Translations under genes and position numbers: made by a program
From: Perilla frutescens
Lineage: Eukaryota > Streptophyta > Magnoliopsida > Lamiales > Lamiaceae
Reading direction: 5' to 3'
NCBI GenBank assembly: GCA_026008535.1
Contig: BRKX01000014.1
Span: 21,722,694-21,786,693 of the forward strand
Length of the DNA: 64,000 nucleotides
Notes under the pieces: generated by a model
Told to the model about the DNA's origin: nothing
The model's database searches: none
The model's input: the letters and a program-made list of their open reading frames with translations, nothing else
Shown: positions 58,173-64,000 of the stretch, piece by piece
How the letters are laid out: each line of letters opens with the position of its first letter
Numbering within the stretch: the stretch's first letter is position 1

Positions 58173-58189
58173 CCCCATGGTGGGCGCCA
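58173..58189 (-). other. PBS of Retand-like element
   Basis: The minus strand reads TGGCGCCCACCATGGGG three bases inside the 5' LTR, the TGGCGCCCACC type of primer site used by Tat-lineage elements. Confidence 0.75.
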
Positions 58190-58192
58190 AAC

Positions 58193-58878
58193 TGTAGAGG
58201 TTAAAAAATCTCTACAATTAATCATTCTTCGAGTTCGGGCTCCAGCGATCTACAAGACAAAGAAAACACGTGAAGCCGAAGGACCGTCGGGGGGTTGACA
58301 ATCGAATGGACTCCGACGCTCAAGTCAGAATTGAATTAATTAAAGATCAAACCGATTAGATTGCGGAATTATAAGAGTTATATTGCAAGAGAAAGGGAGG
58401 TCGAGCTTTGCTGTTATGGCGCCTTATGCGTGGCTGGTTTTTTGGAGCTCCGTGATGAGTGATGAATGCTTATGATTTTATCGATATCGTGAGTGTTGCC
58501 AGTGTACTATGCGCGTAATTGCCTGCCACATTATGAAGAGTGTAGATATATATATGTAGGGGAGGGTTTAACCAATTTTCGCTTTTTAAGGGATCCTTTC
58601 TATCCCTTTTAGGGTTTTGACGGGGCCTCACTTATCTTCAATGGATATTTTTGACTTGGTCTTGTCCTTGAGTCCGTTCAATCGTGGACTCTCACTTCTA
58701 GACCTCTGGACTTCGAGGATTAAGGTATCAACCTTGAGGCATGGACCTCGAGAGGTGGACTTCGAGGCATGGACCTCGCGATACTTTTTCATGAGGCGTC
58801 GATCCTATCTAGTTCTTTAATCCTTTTAAATAGGCGTGAGTCTAGTTTTTGGGCCTATGCTGAAATATGGCCTATACA
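58193..58878 (-). repeat. 5' LTR of Retand-like element
   Basis: 686 bp, TGTAGAGGTTAAAAAATC ... GGCCTATACA. Collinear with 49657-50308. Confidence 0.9.
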
Positions 58879-58998
58879 GGCATCAACGGTGGTGGTTGAC
58901 CAAGCATTTAGTCAATCCGACTATATGTTAAATGAGCGTAGATCGATGATGACGCCGGAAAGTCTTGAAAACTTTGTCCGAACGAAGACAACAAGAGA

Positions 58999-59459
58999 AT
59001 AATTGGAGTGCATTGATGAATGAAGATGATGATTTCAACAACATGGACTCCGATGACAATGCCGAATAGTAAGTATAACAAGGTCAAAGAACTACGTGGA
59101 CTTTGATTCCTCAATGAGGATACGTAGGCAACTTAATTTTATTATTATAAGTTTGAGACCTTGAGTTTTGAACTTATAATTTTAAAATTAAGCCCAAGTC
59201 CATTCCCCATTTCCCCTCCATATTTTGAAAATTTTGAGATTTTAGAACTAAGATAATTAGATTAGAATATTAGATAGTAATTTTTCAATTGTAAATTTGT
59301 AACTTTGTAGACTTGTATTTTTATAAATTCAATTCAAGTTGTAACTTGTAAGTTTACTTCAATTCTAATGTAAATTCATCATTATTCAATAATATGTATT
59401 TTTCTTCTTGAACTTTACATTACTTTACTTTACAAAAAAAAGTTACCAAAAAAAACACT
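58999..59459 (+). other. 3' untranslated region of the hAT element
   Basis: AT-rich, non-coding tail after the transposase stop. Confidence 0.6.
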
Positions 59460-59609
59460 GCACGGACCGTGCTACTATAGCACGGTCCGTGCTAATTTAA
59501 ACGCCCAAAAATGGGCACCGAGGTCGAGAGCAACGCACGGGCCGTGCAACACCACGCACGGACCGTGCAACACTAAGCACGGACCGTGCTATAGTTGCAC
59601 GGACCGTGC
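59460..59609. repeat. Six copies of a 13-bp palindrome GCACGG-N-CCGTGC in the hAT 3' region
   Basis: Copies at 59460, 59480, 59535, 59556, 59577 and 59597 (centre base A, T, G, A, A, A). Spacing start to start is 20, 55, 21, 21 and 20, so five lie about two helix turns apart in two groups. They sit about 140-290 bases inside the right end, where hAT transposases bind subterminal repeats. Confidence 0.92.
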
Positions 59610-59783
59610 TATTTTTTACCGGTTCAACCATATAACCGGCGGTTCCCGGTTCCAGAACCGTCACGTAACCGTTATGTCATGGTGCGGTTCCAGTTCTTGA
59701 TTTTAGGAACCGCGAACCGGCAGTTCCGGAACCGTCGCCACCTCTAGAAAATATGACTATTTCAATTATTATTGTGGATTATA

Positions 59784-60494
59784 CTCCCTTCGCCCTAATT
59801 ATATAATCTTCGTTTCTATTTTGGGATATCTCAATTATATAATATCATTATTGTAAGTAGCGTTATTTTTAGTAGGAATATACAACTATACATTTGTTAG
59901 GTTTTGAAAATTTAAAAAATTAAACATTTAAGTTTTTTAATGTTATAAATCTTAAATGTTTATTTTTTCAATAAAAGAGAAACATTAATTAAAATTGACT
60001 AATTTAATTTGCATGTAAGTTGAATTTCATCAATTCTATTGATATTCATTATATTTGCACTTCATGAAAATAAAAATAAAAAACCCCTTTTCTTTCGTCT
60101 TCCATGAATGTATGGTTTGTGGAGCATAATTTTTTTTTAAGAAAAATAATGAAATTTTTGCGCAAAGTTTATAAAAAACTAAAATTTAATTTCATAGAAA
60201 TTTTGTAAGATGTGAGTGACCGTGTGATTTTTGGAGAAAAAATATTTGAGTTTCAATAGTATAAAATCTTTTAGACTTTTAGATATGGTTAGTTTTGATT
60301 TATACCATTAATTGTATATTTTGTTTGTTTTAAAAAAATACATTGAAGTTGAGCTAAAATATAAATTTTATTTATTTTCATTAATTAAATAAGGGTAAAG
60401 ATGAAAGTTTAATTAGCTTTTGTTTGTTGTTTTAATAAATATTTTTAATCTACGCGCGAGTAGAAAATGGACTATATAATCGAGACGGAGAGAG
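59784..60494. mobile_element. Stowaway-like element, 711 bp, with internal insertion
   Basis: Ends CTCCCTTCGCCCTAATTATA and, reversed, CTCTCTCCGTCTCGATTATA, with TA on both sides (59782-59783, 60495-60496). Outer parts match the 271-bp copy at 48037, including TTTTTAATCTACG.G.GAGTAG. About 440 bases between roughly 59960 and 60400 have no counterpart there. Confidence 0.7.
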
Positions 60495-60604
60495 TAATTG
60501 ATACTATGAAATTAAATGCCCTGAAAAATCAAATGGATCCACCACTTTTCAAAGTTTTTACGTTGTTAATTAACAACATTTCTAATAAATTCCAATATAT
60601 AATA

Positions 60605-60697
60605 CCACCTCCGTCCCAATAGTAAGGTCCTCTTTCTATTAAAATAGAGAGAGAGTAAATAATAAGAATGGGGACCTTGCTATTGGGACGGAGGGAG
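60605..60697. mobile_element. Stowaway MITE, 93 bp
   Basis: CTCCGTCCCAATAGTAAGGT and, reversed, CTCCCTCCGTCCCAATAGCA, ...GGTCC inward, with TA at 60603-60604 and 60698-60699. Nearly the whole element is a hairpin. Confidence 0.85.
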
Positions 60698-61076
60698 TAC
60701 TATATATTGATGATAGTGAGGATCTAATTGGAAATGCAAGTGATTTGCCTCATGATCTTCATGAGCTATTTGCAGAAGATGTAGATGAGAATTTTGACAG
60801 TTAAAATACAAAATTTTGTGAATAGATTAACGAGACATGACGTCTTGATAAATTTGTGAATATTCTTAAGTATGATATGGCGGTGGTCATATGGACGACG
60901 TAAGTGTAGTTGTAGGCGATGATTCATTCATAAGCATATTTATGAACATGCTATTATCTTACATGATTATAACCAACCCGTCACAGAGCAAAAAAAATTG
61001 AGGGGATATATGATGCGCGACCGTTTTGCATTCAAAATAAATTTATACTATTGTGCCCATAATGAGCGTAGTTAGT
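60698..61076 (+). other. Possible small coding fragment, unrecognised
   Basis: 60712-60803 reads as an acidic peptide (DDSEDLIGNASDLPHDLHEL, FAEDVDENFDS, stop). It lacks a start, and I cannot assign it; it may be the remains of a transposase. The rest to 61076 is non-coding. Confidence 0.25.
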
Positions 61077-62783
61077 TGTTGGTCCCGGGCGAGTCGATAT
61101 CAGTTTAGAAGGGGGGTGAATAAACTGATTAAAACTTTTTACTTTAAATGCGGTATAACAGGGCCCTTTGACTCGCTTAGTGAAACTTATCTATGCACAA
61201 ACTTATTGAACAGTTAAGACAATTTAAGTGCAGCTTGTGTGATATTGTGTGCAGTTCAAAGATATGCAATAACCAAAATAGTACAACACACAAGCAATTT
61301 ATAGAGGTTCGAAGTCTCAAACTTCTACGTCCTCTCTTCCTTTCGCAGAAGGGCAACTTCACTATATAACTTAAGTTTCTTTACAAATTATACAATGAAG
61401 GACAGTTGGCTAAACCTGGTAACTGCTCGCTACCTCAGCGGATCGACGGCTTACACTTGAAGTCCCTAACTGCTCACTAGGAAGGTAGGTGCTATTGTCG
61501 TCTTTACAAAGTTTTAGATCTCTTTCGATCTTCAAGAGGTTAGTCTTGAACAGGGGTTATCAACTGATGTGCTCCTTCAATTGAGCTGAGTAGTTGATCG
61601 TTGTGTAGCTGAAACTGAGAAGACTGCTCTGGCTGGATTGTCGACAGCTGGCTGATTATCTTGGCTTTGTGAATTTCTTCTTCTCAGTTGAACTCTCGCA
61701 GTTTCTATCAACCGCTGAACTTGAGTTTGAGTGGGAGAGAGAAAGAAAAGCTCTTGCTTGTATATGCGAAAGTTGTGCAGGCGAAGGATTCTTCTTGGTT
61801 CTGCTCTAGAGAGTTTTTTTAAACTCTGATTCACTCGCCTTTTATAGAGGAGTGATTTTATGACCGTTGAGTTCCATTGTCCATTGATCGGTGGCTCTGT
61901 TGGCTCATCAATAGAGAATGATTGCTTGGAGCTTTTGGATTGAAGTAGCTGTTACTCTGCCAATCGATCTTCATTGGATATTTAATTCCAGGATCTTTGT
62001 TGAAGCATTTATTCCAAGATTCGGCAATTTGAGCAATAAACTCCAGAGTTCTCTGACTTCAGTTTTCTTGGCAGCTTTGAGTTCCAGTTGACAGTTCTGG
62101 ACTTGTCAGCTAAGTTTGACTATTGCTCCAGTTGGCAGTTTTGAGCTCGTCAGCTGAGTTTGGTTATTGCTCCAGTTGGCAGTTTTGAGCTTGTCAGCTA
62201 AGTTTGGCTATTGCTCCAGTTGGCAGTTTTGAGCTTGTCAGCTGAGTTTAGCTATTACTCCAGTTGGCAGTTTTGAGCTTGTCAGCTGAGTTTGGCTATT
62301 GTTCCAGCTGGCAGTTTTGAGCTTGTCAGCTGAGTTTGGCTATTGCTCCAGTTAGCAGTTTTGAGCTTGCCAGCTGAGTTTGGCTATTGCTTCAGTTGGC
62401 AGTTTTGAGCTTGCCAGCTGAGTTTGGCTATTGCTCCAGTTAGCAGTTTTGAGCTTGTCAGCTGAGTTTGACTATTGCTCCAGTTGGTCATCAGTTGAAT
62501 ACTTCCAGTCTTCAGTTTAAACTGATCTCTTATCAGTTCCCTTTGTTGACTCTTTTCTCCCTCAGCTTAGCTGACTTAGTTGTCAGTTTGTTTCGACTGT
62601 TCAACTTCTTGACTTCTCAGTTCAGTTGACTTCTGACTGAATGATGTATCCTTCAGCTTGTAGACCATACTCTTGATTGGTTGACATTGACTTTGCAACT
62701 TGAATTTCAGTCAGTTTTTCACAAATAATTTTGACATCTCATCAAAACCTAATCTAGAGGTTCCTTGATAGTTTTTCCTAACA
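61077..62783 (-). repeat. 3' LTR of a SIRE/Maximus-like copia element
   Basis: Plus-strand ends TGTTGG... (61077) and ...CCTAACA (62783), about 1.7 kb. On the minus strand it starts TGTTAGGAAAAACTATC right after a polypurine tract. The far end includes GGGGGGTGAATAAACTGATT, a phrase common near the 3' end of SIRE-type LTRs. It contains a 44-bp minisatellite. It continues a minus-strand element beyond the right edge. The target duplication cannot be tested. Confidence 0.65.
62083..62488. repeat. 44-bp minisatellite, about 9.2 copies, in the LTR
   Basis: Unit TTGCTCCAGTTGGCAGTTTT then GAGCTTGTCAGCTGAGTTTGGCTA. TTGCTCC-type starts fall at 62123, 62167, 62211, 62255, 62299, 62343, 62387, 62431 and 62475, exactly 44 apart with no indels; copies differ by a few substitutions. 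Confidence 0.95.
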
Positions 62784-62797
62784 ATTTCCCCCGTTTT
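62784..62797 (-). other. Polypurine tract of SIRE/Maximus-like element
   Basis: The minus strand reads AAAACGGGGGAAAT directly before the LTR start, the GGGGGA type of tract seen in SIRE-like elements. Confidence 0.7.
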
Positions 62798-62919
62798 GAT
62801 GATGTCAAAACTTTGTTGATGATGATGGAAAAGGCTACAAATATAGCAAGTTTGCTGAAGCAGTTTCAGAGCAAATTCAGAGCAAGTTTGAGAGAAAATT
62901 TGATTTATGATTTTCATTG

Positions 62920-63165
62920 AAGTATCAGAGCATTTGTCATTAGCATTTGTCATTCATGCTGTTATTTAGGTATTAAAGCATTTAAGATATGTATGAAATT
63001 CAAGTATTAGAGCAATTAGACTTCAAGTTTCAGAGCATTTTCTCATTCTTTCACTTGGGGCATGCTTTCATTCCAGTATTAGAGCATTTTTCATTCAAGC
63101 ATCAGAGCATTCAACCATTTTTCATTCAAGTATTAAAGCATTATCAGAGCATTTAACTTAATCAT
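62920..63165. repeat. Degenerate repeat of (A/T)CAGAGCATT beside the polypurine tract
   Basis: Words such as TATCAGAGCATTTGTCATT, TATTAGAGCA, TTTCAGAGCATTTTC, GCATCAGAGCATTCAA and TATCAGAGCATTTAA recur about ten times at irregular spacing, often after TTCAAG or TTCATTC. Confidence 0.75.
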
Positions 63166-63270
63166 ACTTGAGGTAACAGGGCATAAGCATTATAAGCATG
63201 GTCGAAATGTATATTATATATATTCACTTTAAAGCATATTATATTTTCAAGAGTACTTAAAACTACTAAT

Positions 63271-63915
63271 CTACTCCCTGAAAATTGCTTCTTTGCTCCT
63301 TTTCTTTCTGCTCGATTCTCCTTTTTCTTGAGCTCCTTGCATCCTCCATGCTTTCCCCTGAAGCTGATCTTCCCCCTCATGATGAATTTCTCTTTGAATT
63401 TGATCCCAAAGAGTTAAGCATCCATCATCTATCTGTTCTTCTTCTCCCTTTTTGGCATCATCCAAAAGGTGGAATGGGTCGCATGATGGTAGTGATAAGT
63501 TTGGCAGAAAGGTGAACGCAGTTGCCGTATTGTCATCATGAATTGAGAGAACTGAAGGAATTTGCATGGGTGAGGAGAGCCATGCATATGCTTCTTCAGT
63601 TGTCATGAACTGACCTGGAGCAGAGGTGAGAGAGACTGCTTGCTCTCTAAAGTTTATCAAGGCCAAGTTGTTGAAGATCTCATCTGTTGAAGGGATGTGT
63701 GGATCGTCAATGAAGGGTGTGCATGAGAAGTTGGTCGGTTCATTGTCGGGGAGAGGATCATCGACTGGTATGCTCAGCTGGATTCGCTTGATCATCAAAT
63801 CCATTATCTCTGAAAGCGTAGGTGGCGAGGAGAGTGGATGATTTATCCAGTTTCTACTCCATGTTCCTTCGTTGATCCAGAAGGTGGAGCCACAGGTGTG
63901 GATGAGGTAGAACAT
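63271..63915 (-). CDS. ORF of 214 codons in the 3' internal region of the SIRE-like element, unrecognised
   Basis: Minus strand, from ATG 63915. Hydrophilic, rich in Pro, Asp and Glu (LSIPVDDPLPDNEPTNF, PHIPSTDEIFNNL, MTTEEAYAWLSSP), with a basic, Gln/Glu-rich end (QGAQEKGESSRKKRSKEAIF). No zinc finger, catalytic motif or convincing transmembrane helix is visible. In SIRE-type elements an extra 'env-like' ORF lies between pol and the 3' LTR, and this ORF is in that place, but I see nothing env-like in it. It may be the C-terminal part of a longer, possibly frame-broken ORF reaching beyond the window. Confidence 0.4.
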   Translation of the reverse strand: MFYLIHTCGSTFWINEGTWSRNWINHPLSSPPTLSEIMDLMIKRIQLSIPVDDPLPDNEPTNFSCTPFIDDPHIPSTDEIFNNLALINFREQAVSLTSAPGQFMTTEEAYAWLSSPMQIPSVLSIHDDNTATAFTFLPNLSLPSCDPFHLLDDAKKGEEEQIDDGCLTLWDQIQREIHHEGEDQLQGKAWRMQGAQEKGESSRKKRSKEAIFRE

Positions 63916-64000
63916 TGTTGACTCATCCAGTTGAAATCACCATATATGGTACTGCAGGTACCGCCGCAGTTGGTCGAACAGAGAGGAGTCTGTGTCTTCA

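Larger units (their letters stand above)
49657..58878 (-). mobile_element. Tat/Retand-like Ty3 element without pol, with nested insert
   Basis: Minus-strand element: 5' LTR 58193-58878, PBS 58173-58189, gag down to about 56640, then an opposed Athila-like fragment (53716-56632), then an antisense gene (51354-53376, plus strand) and the 3' LTR 49657-50308. LTR ends are TGTAGAGG...CCTCTACA (right copy CCTATACA). GGCAT flanks both sides exactly (49652-49656, 58879-58883). No protease, RT, RNase H or integrase remains. An antisense ORF next to the 3' LTR is known in the Tat lineage of plant Ty3 elements. Confidence 0.9.
49191..58998 (+). pseudogene. hAT transposase C-terminal fragment, split by a retrotransposon
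   Basis: Piece one (49191-49656) encodes YDGVCRMLDVYYKAF, an Asn/Ser-rich linker, then ELDIYLQDD and VLRWWARM. Piece two (58884-58998) encodes STVVVDQAFSQSDYMLNERR and SMMTPESLENFV. Joined at the GGCAT target they read on in frame through IMAKKIFAVPAS, which is the hAT dimerisation domain (hATC: WW, FP.LS..A..I.A.PAS, FS..., R..M.PE). Two stops (49467, 49602) break piece one. The BED finger and catalytic core are absent. It lies just after a TATA box, so the deletion removed the 5' coding region. Confidence 0.88.
48882..59746 (+). mobile_element. hAT transposon, internally deleted, host of nested retroelements
   Basis: Terminal inverted repeats TAGAGGTGGC at both ends, then GGAACCGCCGGTT / GGAACTGCCGGTTCGCGG subterminal motifs. 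GAAAATAT flanks both sides exactly (48874-48881 and 59747-59754), the 8-bp hAT duplication. Without the retroelement it is about 1.64 kb: promoter, a short 3' piece of transposase, and an AT-rich 3' region with a palindrome array. The N-terminal and most catalytic parts of the transposase are gone, so it could move only in trans. Confidence 0.92.

Noticed and set aside
62083..62488. Possible CRISPR-like array
   Set aside because: Units are adjacent with no unique spacers, and the sequence is eukaryotic; it is a minisatellite.

Overview
The window is AT-rich plant nuclear DNA, most likely from a eudicot. Three things point that way: plant-type LTR retrotransposon lineages, plant DNA transposons (hAT, Mutator-like, Stowaway, pogo/Lemi-like, Helitron-like), and one three-exon CASP-like membrane-protein gene on the minus strand at 18637-19397. 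That gene is the only ordinary host gene I can support. There are no tRNA or rRNA genes, no CRISPR array and no bacterial-style operon. Almost all longer ORFs belong to broken retrotransposons or are low-complexity chance ORFs.

Layout. 1-5560: 5' part of a minus-strand Athila-like Ty3 element (2 kb LTR, PBS, gag, protease) whose protease runs directly into a chromovirus-type integrase. 5566-7620: pogo/Lemi-like transposon remnant split by a 1.1 kb solo LTR. 7840-18240: non-coding, filled with MITEs, including a hAT MITE, three Mutator-like elements with 9-10 bp target duplications (one a 1.36 kb foldback), a tRNA-type SINE and microsatellites. 18637-19397: CASP-like gene. 21019-29068: old Ty1/copia element with a 3.2 kb solo LTR (Tekay/Del-like) in its RNase H side. 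29100-38490: non-coding MITE-rich DNA with a Helitron candidate at 32121-34050. 38499-46025: short hAT-like element holding a young, nearly complete Tork-like copia element (38552-45580). 46044-48750: MULE, Stowaway and Helitron-terminus remnants. 48882-59746: hAT transposon holding a Tat/Retand-like Ty3 element (49657-58878), which in turn holds the 5' half of a second Athila-like element (53716-56632). 59784-61070: Stowaway elements. 61077-64000: 3' LTR and 3' internal end of a minus-strand SIRE/Maximus-like copia element.

The nesting can be ordered because most insertions keep their target-site duplications: GAAAATAT for the hAT, GGCAT for the Retand-like element, ATAAC for the solo LTR in the pogo remnant, CACATGTG for the small hAT, AAAAAACTA for the foldback MULE. 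In two cases removing the insert brings a transposase reading frame back into register. The most interesting items are the spliced antisense gene in the Retand-like element, the loss of that element's whole pol between two opposed gag fragments, an array of six GCACGG-N-CCGTGC palindromes inside the hAT, a GC-rich minisatellite carried by a Mutator-like MITE, and a shared Helitron-like 3' end seen three times. I do not see a new multi-gene system.
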